Part shown: piece after piece, positions 33,213-43,459 of the stretch
Numbering within the stretch: position 1 is the first letter of the stretch
How the letters are laid out: each line of letters starts with the position of its first letter
Assembly (NCBI GenBank): GCA_947499545.1
Contig: CANMOZ010000015.1
Span: 33,696 to 97,695 of the forward strand
DNA: 64,000 nucleotides
Source of the DNA: an uncultured Saccharospirillaceae bacterium
GTDB lineage: Bacteria > Pseudomonadota > Gammaproteobacteria > Pseudomonadales > Oceanobacteraceae
Reading direction: 5' to 3'
Position numbers and translations under genes: made by a program
Notes under the pieces: generated by a model
What the model was told of the DNA's origin: nothing
Seen by the model: only the letters and a program-made list of their open reading frames with translations
The model's database searches: none

Positions 33213-35137
33213 ACCCCATTGGTTCAGGTGAGGCTTTGCGCCTACTGTCTAAACTGCCCTTAAGCATGAGTCACCGGCGTACGTTTTTGGATGCTATTGT
33301 ACGCTGGTTTATTATCACAGGCGGCATCAGTGTGTTATTTGTGGTGTTGCTTTTAGTCATTTTTTTGATGGCAAATGGCTTGCCCTTTCCGAACACCCCT
33401 GACCCTCAACCTCAGCCACAACCATTAGAAACGCAATGGTTGCCTCCTTCACCTACCTGGTATCAAACAGATGCTTCTGCGGGGTTGAGACAGATTTTAA
33501 CCGTTCAAGATGGTGCCCGCTCTCTGTGGAAAGGGGGGCGTTGGCAGTTGAATGCATCGCCATTAAAGGTGCGCATCGATTATGAGTATGCGCCTGACTC
33601 AGTAACGGGAAAAAAGCGATCCATCATGGGTTCAACGCAAGAACTAGAGAGCCCCTTCATTGCAGCCTGTGCGTTGGCGCCTTATGGACGAATCATGACG
33701 ATGAAAGAGGGTGGTCAGTTAGAGCAATGGGAATGGTTAGGTAATCAGGCGTTTCCTGGAAAGTGGCAAGCACGTAACACTCAGTATTGGGGCGCATGGA
33801 TTGACCTTATAGATGCCGTTCAACTAGAAAAGACGCAACGGGCAACAGGCTTGAAGATGGCCTGCCATCCAGAGAAGCCATGGGTGTTGATTTGGAATCA
33901 TCAGCGTTGGTGGTTGTGGTCATTGCAAACAGAGCAAGTGGAAGCTTTTCACGCGTTGTCCGGCCCTGGAGTGATGGGTTTTGGCCAGCAAAAAGATAAA
34001 CTTAACTTAATGATCGGTTGGGAATCATTAAATACAGTCAAAGCAAATGGCGACTTTTCCCCCGCCCAGCAATGGTCCCTTGAAGGGATAGGCTCGCACT
34101 TATTGTCTTGGAAGCAGTTAATTGAGCCATCACAGGTGATAGGCGCTGATCAACCTCAGCAACGCTGGGCCCCTGATAATGCACAGAGTCATCCCTTTGA
34201 ACATTATAATGTCCTCCCTTTGTTGGAAGGAACGGTTAAAGTTGCGTTACTGGCTCTGTTCTTAGCGACACCTTTAGCCTTAAGCGCTGCTGTTTATTCT
34301 TCTCATTTCATGTCGCCAAGCCTTAGAGGCAAAGTGAAACCGATGATTGAATTAATTGAAGCCGTACCTTCGGTTGTGCTTGGGTTTATTGCGATTATGG
34401 CGTTTGGCCCCTGGCTCGAATATCACTTATTTGGCTTTTTGTGGGTGTTGGGTGTCTTGCCATTGGTGTTTGTTTTTTCAGGTTTTGCGTGGGCAAATTT
34501 ACCTCAATCTTGGCGTCGTCAATTACCTGAAGGCTGGGAAATGTTGGCCGTGTTTCCCGTCTTAATCATTGGCATATACGCTTTATTTCATCTAGGTGAA
34601 TGGATAGAAATGCGCCTTTGGCCGAATGGCTTTGTCTACACACTTGACCAGTCTTATGGAGTGGATTATCAAAACCGTAATGCCCTTTTGACCAGTTTGG
34701 CGATGGGCATTGCATTGATTCCGACGTTGTATTCCATTGCGGAAGATGCTTTATACACAGTCCCTCAAACGGTTCGGGATGGCTCTCTGGCGCTGGGCGC
34801 GACCCCATGGCAAACCTTGATCAAAGTGATCTTACCGATGGCCAGCCCAGGCATTTTTGCAGCGCTAATGATTGGTTTTGGTCGTGCGTTGGGTGAAACC
34901 ATGATTGTGCTGATGGCATCAGGCAACAGTGCCACGACTCATTGGAATATTTTTGAGGGGCTAAGGTCTCTGGCGGCGACGTTGGCGCTCGAAATGCCCG
35001 CAGCAGGGTTGTACAGCACACACTATCATCTTTTGTTTTTATTGGCCTTTTTATTATTTGTGTTCACTTTCTTAGTCAATAGTGGTGCGGAGTATATTCG
35101 ATATCGACTGCGGGCACGATTTGGGGGTCAAGCGTGA
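33209..35137 (+). CDS. pstC: Phosphate ABC transporter permease PstC (long form)
   Basis: 642 residues, about twice the E. coli length. An N-terminal membrane helix (residues 30-55) is followed by a periplasmic domain of roughly 280 residues with WD-like strands (GRIMTMKEGGQLEQWEW). The C-terminal permease domain has six helices and the ABC coupling loop [20 protein letters not shown], ending with RALGETMIVLMASGNS. The long form with the extra periplasmic domain is also known in Pseudomonas. Start and stop overlap pstS and pstA by 4 bases. Confidence 0.92.
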   Translation: MNPIGSGEALRLLSKLPLSMSHRRTFLDAIVRWFIITGGISVLFVVLLLVIFLMANGLPFPNTPDPQPQPQPLETQWLPPSPTWYQTDASAGLRQILTVQDGARSLWKGGRWQLNASPLKVRIDYEYAPDSVTGKKRSIMGSTQELESPFIAACALAPYGRIMTMKEGGQLEQWEWLGNQAFPGKWQARNTQYWGAWIDLIDAVQLEKTQRATGLKMACHPEKPWVLIWNHQRWWLWSLQTEQVEAFHALSGPGVMGFGQQKDKLNLMIGWESLNTVKANGDFSPAQQWSLEGIGSHLLSWKQLIEPSQVIGADQPQQRWAPDNAQSHPFEHYNVLPLLEGTVKVALLALFLATPLALSAAVYSSHFMSPSLRGKVKPMIELIEAVPSVVLGFIAIMAFGPWLEYHLFGFLWVLGVLPLVFVFSGFAWANLPQSWRRQLPEGWEMLAVFPVLIIGIYALFHLGEWIEMRLWPNGFVYTLDQSYGVDYQNRNALLTSLAMGIALIPTLYSIAEDALYTVPQTVRDGSLALGATPWQTLIKVILPMASPGIFAALMIGFGRALGETMIVLMASGNSATTHWNIFEGLRSLAATLALEMPAAGLYSTHYHLLFLLAFLLFVFTFLVNSGAEYIRYRLRARFGGQA

Positions 35138-36660
35138 GTCGTTTAGCTCGCAGCGCACAACAGGATGCCCCATGGGTATGGTTTCATGCAGGTGCTGTGA
35201 GTCTCTGTCTGTTTTTAATGCTGTCGTTACTTGGGTTTATTGGGTATCGGGGGTTGCAATATTTTTGGCCCAAGCCCATCGAAACCGTACTGTTAATGGA
35301 GCGTGCGGAAAGCGGCCCAAATGTTGGGCACCTGGCTTGGGGGCAGCGTTGGGTGAATCAAGAAATGCCCAGGTTACAGGCGCAAATGTTGGGATTGCCT
35401 TTGGGTACCCGGCAAACCTTATTTTATTTTGGTGATCAACCACCGGATGATTGGTTGGTGTCAGATAACACTCAGCCAAGCCTTTGGTCTCATCAAGAGT
35501 ATGGATGGGTGCCGAACATTGAGCATAACACTCCTCTATCGAATAAGAGTAAAACACTGGATGTGCAGCATTTGTTAATGCTGAGATTAAAAAATCGAAC
35601 CCGATTGATGGTTATGCCTGTTGGGTGGGAAAAAAGACAGCAAAACAGGGCATTAATCGACCCGACTGGGCCACCCGCTTTAGAAAAGACTGATTCACCT
35701 TTCGCCAGCCATTATGAGGGAGTTCTACTGGGTGCTACGCATTGGCAAGTTGAAGGGGCGGGTGGGCGTCAATACGCGATCCCATTGGATCAAATACACC
35801 AAGCTTATTACCCTAACCGCTTGAGCTGGCTGGATAAAAGTCGACTCTTTGCACAAAATCTGAAAGGGTTCTTAGTCGCTTCCAGTTCAGCGCATCACCA
35901 AGAAGGCGTGTTGCCTGCGATTGTGGGTACGGTTCTCATGGTTTTTCTCATGACGCTGTTGGTGACCCCATTAGGCATTTGTGCTGCAGTATATTTGCAC
36001 GAATACGCGCCTCGAAATCGAATCACAAGCTTGATTCGAGTGGGCGTCAGTAATATGGCCGCGGTTCCTTCAATCGTCTATGGCGTATTTGGGTTGGGAT
36101 TTTTTATTCATACCCTGGGGTCGGCGATGGATAATATGTTGGGGCATCAGCAGCCGGTGTGGGCGACACCGGGTTTGTTGTGGGCTTCATTAACCCTGGC
36201 TTTGTTAACCTTACCCGTCGTGATCATCACGACGGAAGAGGGGCTTGCACGTGTTCCACATCGGTTGCGTGAGGGCAGCTTAGCTTTGGGGGCTACCCAG
36301 GCAGAAACGCTGATTAGGGTCATATTGCCATTTGTGGCCCCCGCCATGATGACGGGCGTCATACTTGCCATTGCGCGCGCGGCAGGTGAAGTGGCACCGT
36401 TAATGTTGGTTGGCGTTGTCAAGCTGGCGCCATCATTGCCCATTGATCAGAGCTTCCCCTTTTTGCACCTTGAGAAACCTTTTATGCACTTGGGGTATCA
36501 TATTTACGAGACGGCTTTATTCAACCCTAAGGCTGATGCGGCAAGACCCTTGGTATTTGCGATGGCGCTGCTGCTGGTCTTGGTGATTGCATTATTGAAC
36601 GCAACAGCCATTCGAGTTCGGCAGCGATTGCGTGATCGATATAGGATCCTGGATTTGTGA
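35134..36660 (+). CDS. pstA: Phosphate ABC transporter permease PstA (long form)
   Basis: 508 residues, GTG start. As in PstC an extra periplasmic region lies between helix 1 and the core. Core motifs: [38 protein letters not shown] and the coupling loop [20 protein letters not shown] followed by [14 protein letters not shown]. Overlaps pstC by 4 bases and pstB by 4 bases (GTGA), so all four are one operon. Confidence 0.92.
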   Translation: MSRLARSAQQDAPWVWFHAGAVSLCLFLMLSLLGFIGYRGLQYFWPKPIETVLLMERAESGPNVGHLAWGQRWVNQEMPRLQAQMLGLPLGTRQTLFYFGDQPPDDWLVSDNTQPSLWSHQEYGWVPNIEHNTPLSNKSKTLDVQHLLMLRLKNRTRLMVMPVGWEKRQQNRALIDPTGPPALEKTDSPFASHYEGVLLGATHWQVEGAGGRQYAIPLDQIHQAYYPNRLSWLDKSRLFAQNLKGFLVASSSAHHQEGVLPAIVGTVLMVFLMTLLVTPLGICAAVYLHEYAPRNRITSLIRVGVSNMAAVPSIVYGVFGLGFFIHTLGSAMDNMLGHQQPVWATPGLLWASLTLALLTLPVVIITTEEGLARVPHRLREGSLALGATQAETLIRVILPFVAPAMMTGVILAIARAAGEVAPLMLVGVVKLAPSLPIDQSFPFLHLEKPFMHLGYHIYETALFNPKADAARPLVFAMALLLVLVIALLNATAIRVRQRLRDRYRILDL

Positions 36661-37502
36661 GTGATCTAAAGCAACCCCCTTTTGCCAATATAGCGATCGA
36701 CTCTGACGAGCGAGAAGAAGAAAGAGAGGCGACTGTTTCAGAGCCCGCTGCTCTCAAGCTGGAAGCTCAAATGTTGTCGTTGCATTATGCTGAAACCCTA
36801 GCCTTGGATAACGTCAATCTTGCAATACCCAGCAATAAAGTCACGGTCTGCATTGGACCTTCAGGGTGCGGTAAAACCACTTTATTACGGTGCTTTAATC
36901 GAATGAACGATTTGATTATTGGATGCCGTATGACGGGGCGTATTTTATTAGACGGTGAAAACATCAATAATCGTCGGGTCGACGTTGTGAGCCTGCGTCG
37001 TCGAGTGGGGATGGTGTTTCAAAAACCGAATCCTTTCCCGATGAGTATTTACGATAATGTTGCTTATGGATTGCGAATCCAAGGAACAAAATACCGCCGT
37101 ATTTTAGATGAAGCGGTTGAAGCCGCACTGAACGCAGCGGCTTTATGGAATGAAGTAAAAGACCGTTTGGATCGACCTGCCGCAACCTTGTCAGGCGGTC
37201 AACAGCAGCGTTTGATGATTGCCCGGGCAATTGCCATTCAGCCGGAAGTTTTGTTGCTGGATGAGCCTGCGTCTGCCTTAGATCCCATTTCTTCTTTAAA
37301 AGTGGAAGAATTAATTCATGAGTTGCGAAAAAAGTTCACCATCGTTATGGTGACGCATAATATGCAACAAGCTGCGAGAGTCTCTGATTTTACAGCTTTT
37401 ATGGATCAGGGTCGTTTGATTGAATTTGCGACTACCGATCGCCTCTTCACAAACCCACGTGAAAAGAAAACCGAAGACTATATTACTGGCCGCTACAGTT
37501 AA
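36657..37502 (+). CDS. pstB: Phosphate ABC transporter ATP-binding protein PstB
   Basis: 281 residues, GTG start overlapping the pstA stop. An acidic N-terminal extension of about 30 residues precedes the ATPase: Walker [11 protein letters not shown]-loop [21 protein letters not shown] (family hallmark), signature LSGGQQQR, Walker [13 protein letters not shown], and H-loop VTHNMQQA. The ATPase drives phosphate uptake and, with PhoU, signals to PhoR. Confidence 0.96.
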   Translation: MSDLKQPPFANIAIDSDEREEEREATVSEPAALKLEAQMLSLHYAETLALDNVNLAIPSNKVTVCIGPSGCGKTTLLRCFNRMNDLIIGCRMTGRILLDGENINNRRVDVVSLRRRVGMVFQKPNPFPMSIYDNVAYGLRIQGTKYRRILDEAVEAALNAAALWNEVKDRLDRPAATLSGGQQQRLMIARAIAIQPEVLLLDEPASALDPISSLKVEELIHELRKKFTIVMVTHNMQQAARVSDFTAFMDQGRLIEFATTDRLFTNPREKKTEDYITGRYS

Positions 37503-37619
37503 TGAATGTCCTTGTTTTGTCACGAATCAATGCTTTTATTGTTGAAAGTAGAATGAAAAAAAGATTTTTATATCGAATGTTCAATTCACTCACGCGCCCG
37601 TTAGTTTAATAAGATAGGT

Positions 37620-38396
37620 ATGGATTTTAAAAAAGACGCTCATACGCATCATATTTCCCAAAAATTTAATGTTGAATTGGATCAGATTCGCAATCGTTTG
37701 ATGGAAATGGGAGGCATGGTCGAGCAACAAATGGATCGGGCATTGCGGGCAATTCTCCACCAAGACACTGCCTTGGCGGAAAAAGTGGTTCACGGTGATG
37801 AGCGCATTAATCGCATGGAAGTTGGGATTGAAGAAGCGTGCACTCGTATTATTGCACGTCGTCAGCCAGCGGCGAGTGATCTTCGTTTGCTTATTACCGT
37901 TTCCAAAGCCATTAATGACTTGGAACGCATCGGTGACGAAGCCTCTAAAATAGCACGCCTATCCATCACCTTAGGTGGGACCAGTCAGGCATCGCCTGGG
38001 TACGATGACCTAAAACATGTTGGTTATCGGGTTCAATCCATGACCCGGCAAGCTTTAACAGCCTTTGCTCGGTTGGATACCGACAATGCAATGGATGTTG
38101 CTCGCCAAGATAATTGGGTGGATAAACACTATCAAGAAGCGTTAGGTCGTTTAATTCAACACATGAAATCGAATGTTGATAGCATTGATGAAGTGATGGC
38201 CATCATTTGGGCGCTTAGGGCATTAGAACGCATTGGGGATCATGCCCGTAACCTGGCTGAAGATGTGATTTATTTAGTGAAAGGCGAGTACGTGCGCCAC
38301 CAGCGAGTCGATGACTGGCAATCCTGTTTTGATGAGACGCCGCTGACGGATTCCGTGCAATCGAAATTAAGCCCTGGCAAGCAGACTGAAAACTAA
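37620..38396 (+). CDS. phoU: Phosphate signalling protein PhoU
   Basis: 258 residues, two repeats of the three-helix PhoU domain; each carries the metal-binding pattern, first in INDLERIGDEASKIA and second in LRALERIGDHARNLAEDVIY. PhoU links the Pst transporter to the PhoR kinase and represses the Pho regulon when phosphate is plentiful. It lies 117 bases behind pstB. phoB and phoR are not in this window. Confidence 0.96.
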   Translation: MDFKKDAHTHHISQKFNVELDQIRNRLMEMGGMVEQQMDRALRAILHQDTALAEKVVHGDERINRMEVGIEEACTRIIARRQPAASDLRLLITVSKAINDLERIGDEASKIARLSITLGGTSQASPGYDDLKHVGYRVQSMTRQALTAFARLDTDNAMDVARQDNWVDKHYQEALGRLIQHMKSNVDSIDEVMAIIWALRALERIGDHARNLAEDVIYLVKGEYVRHQRVDDWQSCFDETPLTDSVQSKLSPGKQTEN

Positions 38397-38474
38397 CTTC
38401 ATGATTTTGCAGATAAAAAATCTTAAAAAGTACTTGACCCGTCGATCTTCATCTCATAGAATTCGTCCCAAGTT

Positions 38475-38550
<76 letters not shown>

Positions 38551-38557
38551 AAATTCT

Positions 38558-38585
38558 AAAAACCCGACTCCGTCGGGTTTTTTTA
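38558..38585 (+). terminator. Terminator of tRNA-Thr
   Basis: AACCCGA pairs with TCGGGTT around CTCCG, followed by a run of seven or more T. Confidence 0.92.
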
Positions 38586-38757
38586 TGCCTGAAGCACTTG
38601 CTTGGTCTTCAATTATCGATTTCTGAGTCAACACAGTGCCTCTCATCTAGGGCAAAAACGTCCATAATTCGATCGAGGAAGCCCTATTTACGGAGCCATT
38701 CCCCCTCGATTTTGGTTTATCTTTGACCATCATTTAAACAAAAGAGCCATTCCCGCT

Positions 38758-39612
38758 ATGGAGCGAACTTTTACACTGGTTATTTCTTGCCCTGATCGAG
38801 TGGGCGTCGTTGCTGAAGTCAGTCAGTTTTTAGCCCAGCACAACGGTTGGATCACGGAAGCCAATCATCACTCCGATGTTCGTGAAAACTGGTTTTTCAT
38901 GCGCCATGAAATCCGGGCGGAAGGGTTTGGGTTGTCATTAGACGCATTTGTGAAAGCCTTTACTCCCATTGCAGAACGGTTTGACATGGAGTGGTATATC
39001 CATGACTCGCTACAGCCTAAGCGAGTGGTTTTGATGGTTAGCAAGCAATCACACTGCTTGGCGGATTTGCTTCACCGTTGGCAGAGTGGCGAGTTGGGGT
39101 TTGATATACCCTGCGTGATTTCCAACCATGAAGACATGCGATCGCTCGTAGAGTGGCACGGAATTCCGTATCACTGCGTACCCGTTAAAAAAGACAACAA
39201 AGAAGAAGCCTTTACACAGGTAGAGCGATTGATCGATGCTGCTGATGCAGACACCATCGTGCTTGCTCGATACATGCAGATTATTCCGCCATCACTTTGT
39301 GAAAAATATGCCCACCGAATGATTAATATTCACCACAGCTTTCTGCCGTCTTTTGTGGGAGCGATGCCCTATCATCAAGCTTTCGACCGAGGCGTAAAAT
39401 TGATTGGTGCGACAAGTCATTATGTGACGCAAGATCTGGATCAAGGCCCCATTATTGAGCAAGATGTGGTTCGAGTGAGCCACCAATACGATGCTGACGA
39501 TTTGGTTCGTTTGGGACGAGACGTAGAGAAGAATGTTCTCGCACGTGCTCTTAGATGGCATATCGAAGACCGAATCTTGGTGCATGGCAATAAAACCGTT
39601 GTTTTTGCGTAA
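38758..39612 (+). CDS. purU: Formyltetrahydrofolate deformylase
   Basis: PurU hydrolyses 10-formyl-tetrahydrofolate to formate and tetrahydrofolate, balancing one-carbon units. 284 residues: an ACT-like regulatory domain at 1-80 (LVISCPDRVGVVAEVSQFLA) and a formyl-transferase fold with NIHHSFLPSFVGAMPYHQAF and the active-site part THYVTQDLDQGPI in the form SHYVTQDLDQGPI. ATG start. Single gene; a hairpin that may also end transcription lies 50 bases behind it. Confidence 0.96.
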   Translation: MERTFTLVISCPDRVGVVAEVSQFLAQHNGWITEANHHSDVRENWFFMRHEIRAEGFGLSLDAFVKAFTPIAERFDMEWYIHDSLQPKRVVLMVSKQSHCLADLLHRWQSGELGFDIPCVISNHEDMRSLVEWHGIPYHCVPVKKDNKEEAFTQVERLIDAADADTIVLARYMQIIPPSLCEKYAHRMINIHHSFLPSFVGAMPYHQAFDRGVKLIGATSHYVTQDLDQGPIIEQDVVRVSHQYDADDLVRLGRDVEKNVLARALRWHIEDRILVHGNKTVVFA

Positions 39613-39661
39613 CCTGCCAAAGCTTAGTCTGGCCCATATCGGCCATCACTGATTTTTAAAT

Positions 39662-39705
39662 ACCCCCTAGACTGTTATTGATGCCTCATTAATAACGGAG
39701 GGGGT
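39662..39705 (+). promoter_or_regulatory. Stem-loop that buries the ribosome-binding site of the next gene
   Basis: ACCCCCT (39662-39668) pairs with AGGGGGT (39699-39705); after a 3-base bulge CTGTTATT pairs with AATAACGG; loop of 11 bases. The right arm contains GGAGGGGG, the ribosome-binding site of the TTG-start gene at 39709. It may be a translational switch or simply the purU terminator (GTGTTTT follows). Confidence 0.6.
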
Positions 39706-39708
39706 GTT

Positions 39709-40539
39709 TTGCTGTCATCAGGCTGCCCCATCAGTCATTTTCAGCGTTGTCTTAACGGCTTTTTTGGCTGCGTGCTTCCAGCACTTTTCAGCTACCTTTT
39801 TTCCTATCAATGTGAAGCAGCAACTCTGGAAATCAGCCTGGCAACTTTGCCAGATTATTCACCTTTTTGTTTTATTAAAGAAGGCCAAAAAGCGGATATA
39901 GAGGAAATCATTCCCCCAGGCAAAGATTCTGAAGCATTGCAAGGGTATAGCTGGGATGTTGTGAGAGAAAGTTATCACGCGCAGGGTTATACAATTAAGC
40001 TCAATGTTAGACCTTGGTCTCGGGCGTTTAAATCGGTTAAAGAAGGTTCTATTGATGCATTGTTTCCTGCCGGTAAAAACAAGGAACGGGAAACGTTCTT
40101 TGGATTTTCGGAAGAGCCTGTCAATCTAGTTCAATTCTTAGTGTACTTCAATCATGACCAAGATGTGGAGTGGACTGGATTGGAGAGTTTAGCAGGGAAA
40201 AAAGTCGGTGCGATGAGCGGTTATAACTATGGAGATGCATGGAACCGTGCAAATATAAAAACGTATGATGTTGTCACTCTAAAACAGGGGTTTGATCTGC
40301 TGCGTTTGAAAAGAATAGCTGGATTTGTTGGGTATGAAATCCCTTGGGATTATTACTTAAAAACCAATCAATTAACGAAACTATTTAAAAAAAGTAAACC
40401 TTTTGATGAGAGTTTAGAATACATAGCTGTGTCGAGAAAACATCCTAAATCTTATGAGTTGTTGAAGGCGTATGATACAGGTCTTGATAAGATAAAAAAA
40501 TCGGGACGTATGAATATTATTCTAAGCAAGTGGCGGTGA
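39709..40539 (+). CDS. Periplasmic solute-binding protein (family 3), first of a tandem pair
   Basis: 276 residues, TTG start with a strong but buried ribosome-binding site. N-terminal export region (FFGCVLPALFSYLFSYQCEA). Mature domain has the family-3 pattern: LEISLATLPDYSPFCF, QGYSWDVVRESYHAQGY, RPWSRAFKSVKEGSIDALFP, GKKVGAMSGYNYG. Such proteins bind amino acids or other small ligands, usually for ABC importers, or serve as sensors. No transporter or kinase gene is adjacent. The next gene encodes a close paralogue and begins after 3 bases. Confidence 0.83.
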   Translation: MLSSGCPISHFQRCLNGFFGCVLPALFSYLFSYQCEAATLEISLATLPDYSPFCFIKEGQKADIEEIIPPGKDSEALQGYSWDVVRESYHAQGYTIKLNVRPWSRAFKSVKEGSIDALFPAGKNKERETFFGFSEEPVNLVQFLVYFNHDQDVEWTGLESLAGKKVGAMSGYNYGDAWNRANIKTYDVVTLKQGFDLLRLKRIAGFVGYEIPWDYYLKTNQLTKLFKKSKPFDESLEYIAVSRKHPKSYELLKAYDTGLDKIKKSGRMNIILSKWR

Positions 40540-40542
40540 GCG

Positions 40543-41310
40543 ATGCGCTGGATTGCTTTAATGATTTTGATTGCTCCATGTGTTCAGTCAGATGAATTGT
40601 CAGTCAGCCTTGCTACGTTACCTGATTATCCTCCTTTTTGCTTCCTCAAACCCAATATGCAAGCAGAGATAGAGGAGATTATTAAACCCGGAATGGACTC
40701 TAAAGCATTGCAGGGGTATGCCTGGGATATCGTTAAAGAAAGTTATCATAGTCAAGGATATGTCATAAAACTGAATATTCGTCCGTGGCCAAGAGCGCTT
40801 AAATCAGTAAAAACAGGCTCTATTGATGCGCTCTTCCCAACAGGCAAGAACCAAGAGCGCGAAACGTATTTTGATTTTTCAAATAAACCTGTTACTCAGG
40901 TTAAATTTTTAGTGTACTTCAATCAAAGTCAACAGATTGACTGGAAAGGGCTGGAAAGTTTGCAAGGTTTAAAGCTAGGGGTTATGAGAGGGTATAACTA
41001 TGGTAATGAATGGAATGAAGCAGGCTTAAAAACATATGAAATTAACTCAATTAAGCAAGGATTTGATTTGTTGAAATTGAAAAGAATATCAGGCTTTGTC
41101 GGTTATGAATTTATATGGGATCATTACTTAAAAATGAATAAACCAGATAACTTGTTTAAAAAAAGTCCGGCTTTCGATGCAACATTTGAATATTTGGCGG
41201 TTTCTACATCTACCCCTCTCTCGAAAAACATATTGAGAGCTTTTGATGAAGGAATCAGTCGTCTCAAACAAACAGGTCGATTGCAAGCAATTCTGAAAAA
41301 GTGGAAATAA
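40543..41310 (+). CDS. Periplasmic solute-binding protein (family 3), second of a tandem pair
   Basis: 255 residues with a short signal peptide (MRWIALMILIAPCVQS). More than half of the residues match the preceding protein, without gaps over most of the length (SLATLPDYPPFCF, GYAWDIVKESYHSQGY, GSIDALFPTGKNQERETYF). The pair arose by tandem duplication. It carries no lipobox and no helices beyond the signal. A role in uptake or as a chemosensory binding protein is possible. Confidence 0.83.
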   Translation: MRWIALMILIAPCVQSDELSVSLATLPDYPPFCFLKPNMQAEIEEIIKPGMDSKALQGYAWDIVKESYHSQGYVIKLNIRPWPRALKSVKTGSIDALFPTGKNQERETYFDFSNKPVTQVKFLVYFNQSQQIDWKGLESLQGLKLGVMRGYNYGNEWNEAGLKTYEINSIKQGFDLLKLKRISGFVGYEFIWDHYLKMNKPDNLFKKSPAFDATFEYLAVSTSTPLSKNILRAFDEGISRLKQTGRLQAILKKWK

Positions 41311-41537
41311 CTCTCTATTTCGGGTCTTACCAGGATAATGGCTAAAATTCAAGCGCAAACGTATAAATAAAAGACGCTATTCATCATTCACCTTCATAAT
41401 TAGACATAAAGTGTTTAATTTTTCTTGTTCAATTCTTTTGGGTTGATATGCATCAAGCTGTTCCTATCAGAGTAATCGTTACTATTTTTCGATCCCGTGT
41501 TATCCAAGTAAATGATGTAAATCATAGGTAATAAATA

Positions 41538-41921
41538 ATGCCATTATTGAGAAATATAATTGCTGTTCTTGTGCTTCTAAGTGTTCATGTTCAAGCAAGT
41601 TTACCGCAAGAGATACGCTTATTTTGTCATCATCAAGGGTTTAACGAAGATGTGTATTATAAGCCTGAAAAGAAAGTTGAAGGCGTGCCTGAATATATTG
41701 AAGTCGATGGCCAGATGCAATGGGTTGTTAATATAAGTGAGGCTGAATATGTGCGACTGCAAAATTTTTGTGAACAAGACTGGGTGCCGCAACCTCGTGT
41801 GAGTCTTTGGGGAGACTTTCTATATCTCATACCCAATAATGGAAAAATTGATGTTCAACAAGGACAAGTTGATTCTAATGTTAGGTTCGTATGTTTTAAT
41901 ACGCCAAGCGCTTGTTTGTAA
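41538..41921 (+). CDS. Small secreted cysteine protein, copy A
   Basis: 127 residues with a signal peptide (RNIIAVLVLLSVHVQA). Four cysteines in the mature part, in LFCHH, ISEAEYVRLQNFCEQ, VRFVCFN and PSACL at the very C-terminus. The spacing is shared with the next gene, so the two are paralogues, although overall identity is low. No family is recognised. Probably two disulfide bonds in the periplasm or outside. Confidence 0.68.
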   Translation: MPLLRNIIAVLVLLSVHVQASLPQEIRLFCHHQGFNEDVYYKPEKKVEGVPEYIEVDGQMQWVVNISEAEYVRLQNFCEQDWVPQPRVSLWGDFLYLIPNNGKIDVQQGQVDSNVRFVCFNTPSACL

Positions 41922-41933
41922 GGGGTATATTTT

Positions 41934-42341
41934 ATGAATCTATATGTGCGTATAATAAAATCGATATTGCTTTTGGTTGCGCTTCAGACTCTCGCACTGC
42001 ACTCTGTTAATGCTGCGACCGTTGTGTGCCGTTCACTTGTAAAAGAGAAATCTTTTCCACTGCTTGATTCAACTGGAAAGGAAGTGATTTCTCCTGGCTT
42101 AACGATAAAAGCAAAAGATGAAAACGGTTGGAAAGAATTCCCTCAATTGATCTCGAAAGAAAACTATCAAACATTGGTTTCTCGATGCCATCAGGGCATT
42201 CAAGCACAGGCGATTGGGCTAGCTGAAGGAACAATGCGATTCAAAGTGATTAAATTTGACGGTACTTTTGAAATCAAGCCTGGTGTTAAGCGCTATAAAC
42301 TCTCTGCCAAATGCCAATTCAGCCCAGTATCTTGTTTTTAA
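41934..42341 (+). CDS. Small secreted cysteine protein, copy B
   Basis: 135 residues, signal peptide (KSILLLVALQTLALHSVNAA). Four cysteines at places matching copy A: VVCRS, ISKENYQTLVSRCHQG, LSAKCQF, and PVSCF as the last residues. Begins 12 bases after copy A. Function unknown; the matching C-terminal SxC(L/F) ending is a good marker for the family. Confidence 0.68.
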   Translation: MNLYVRIIKSILLLVALQTLALHSVNAATVVCRSLVKEKSFPLLDSTGKEVISPGLTIKAKDENGWKEFPQLISKENYQTLVSRCHQGIQAQAIGLAEGTMRFKVIKFDGTFEIKPGVKRYKLSAKCQFSPVSCF

Positions 42342-42349
42342 TGGTTCGA

Positions 42350-42389
42350 CTCTTCATGCATTAATGCCTGAACGATTTAATGCATGAAG
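42350..42389. terminator. Perfect 14-base inverted repeat between convergent genes
   Basis: TCTTCATGCATTAA at 42350-42363 pairs exactly with 42376-42389 (12-base loop). It lies between the end of copy B and the 3' end of the short-chain dehydrogenase remnant. Bidirectional terminator is likely although T-runs are poor. Confidence 0.6.
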
Positions 42390-42404
42390 ATTCATTCAAC
42401 GATT

Positions 42405-43060
42405 CTAGACCGAGTCATTAAAAGCCGGCAGTGTGAGTTCCTTTACCATGGAAGAAGGTGACAGTTGTCTGAAAGTATGAATGAGTTGGATGAAATCAGA
42501 AGCCGGGATACGATTCACATATTCTGACTCTGTTGCAGCGATCCCGTCTGGGTGTATAAGCGTTGTTCTCACCCCTTTGGGGCGATAATACTCACGCAAA
42601 CCATGAATGGCGCCTCTTAATCCGAATTTAGAGGCAGCGTATACGGCTCTGGGTCCAGTCGAATGATCCAGTGCAGCGGTTGATCCTATGGCTAAAATGA
42701 GAGGTTGATCCCCTTTTATGAGCGAAGCCTCTAAACCAGTGGCTAACCCTAAAAAAGAGGTTAGGTTTACATCGACTATGCTTTGTATTTCAAATGTAGA
42801 GATACTTGAAAGATCTTCAGAAGTTTCCCAAGTGCCGGCACAATGTAAAAATAAATCCAATGGCTGGTCTTTAAAATCTCTCTGATAGAAGCAATCGATG
42901 ACATATCGCTGAGGTCATGGCTTAAGTGATACCAATGGGTATACTTTTCAAAATCAGGTTTAGAGCGTGAAATACCCCATACCTGATGTTCAGAATCAAG
43001 AAAATGTTGTGCTAGCTTATACCCTAGTCCATGACTTACGCCTGTTATTAAAATTCTCAT
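42405..43060 (-). pseudogene. Short-chain dehydrogenase/reductase disrupted by a one-base frameshift
   Basis: Two overlapping frames encode consecutive parts of one SDR. The first (from the ATG at 43060) has the nucleotide-binding motif TGVSHGLG and continues to REILK; the second resumes with DQPLDLFLHCAGTW and carries the active-site Ser-Tyr-Lys (GSTAALDHSTGPRAVYAASK). The break is near 42866-42876, where adding one A to the run in TTTTAAAGACC would restore a single protein of about 218 residues. The cause may be a real mutation or a sequencing error. Programmed frameshifting is unlikely for an SDR. Confidence 0.85.
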
Positions 43061-43459
43061 ATATCCCTACGTTGATTTTGAATGATTATGTTGACAGACA
43101 TTAATTTTTATTGATGTTTCATCCGTTGCTGATGAGAGTATATATTACTTATAACATTTTTTTGAATTTTAATGTTCGGGATGAATTTTGTAAATTATTC
43201 AGGTCTTCCCTGAAGAGCGTTGTGCTATGCTGCGTAAAAAATATGTATTGATGAATTTGTTTGATTGTAAATCAGGTAAGCAGTATTTGTTCGACGCTAA
43301 AAAATATTGACTAAATGGATGGCGTTCAACACATGCGCCAAACAGAGGGGTGTTGATTTCTATGCGAGAGTTTTATTGGTAAACAACAAGGTAAAAACGT
43401 ACAGATGGTGAAGCAGACGCTGTGATAGCGGTAGAGGGGGTAGTGCTGAAACGAAATAG
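43061..43459. other. Intergenic region before tRNA-Arg
   Basis: About 400 bases, AT-rich on the left. It should hold the promoter of the SDR on the minus strand. No convincing open reading frame, repeat or RNA structure was seen. Confidence 0.5.
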
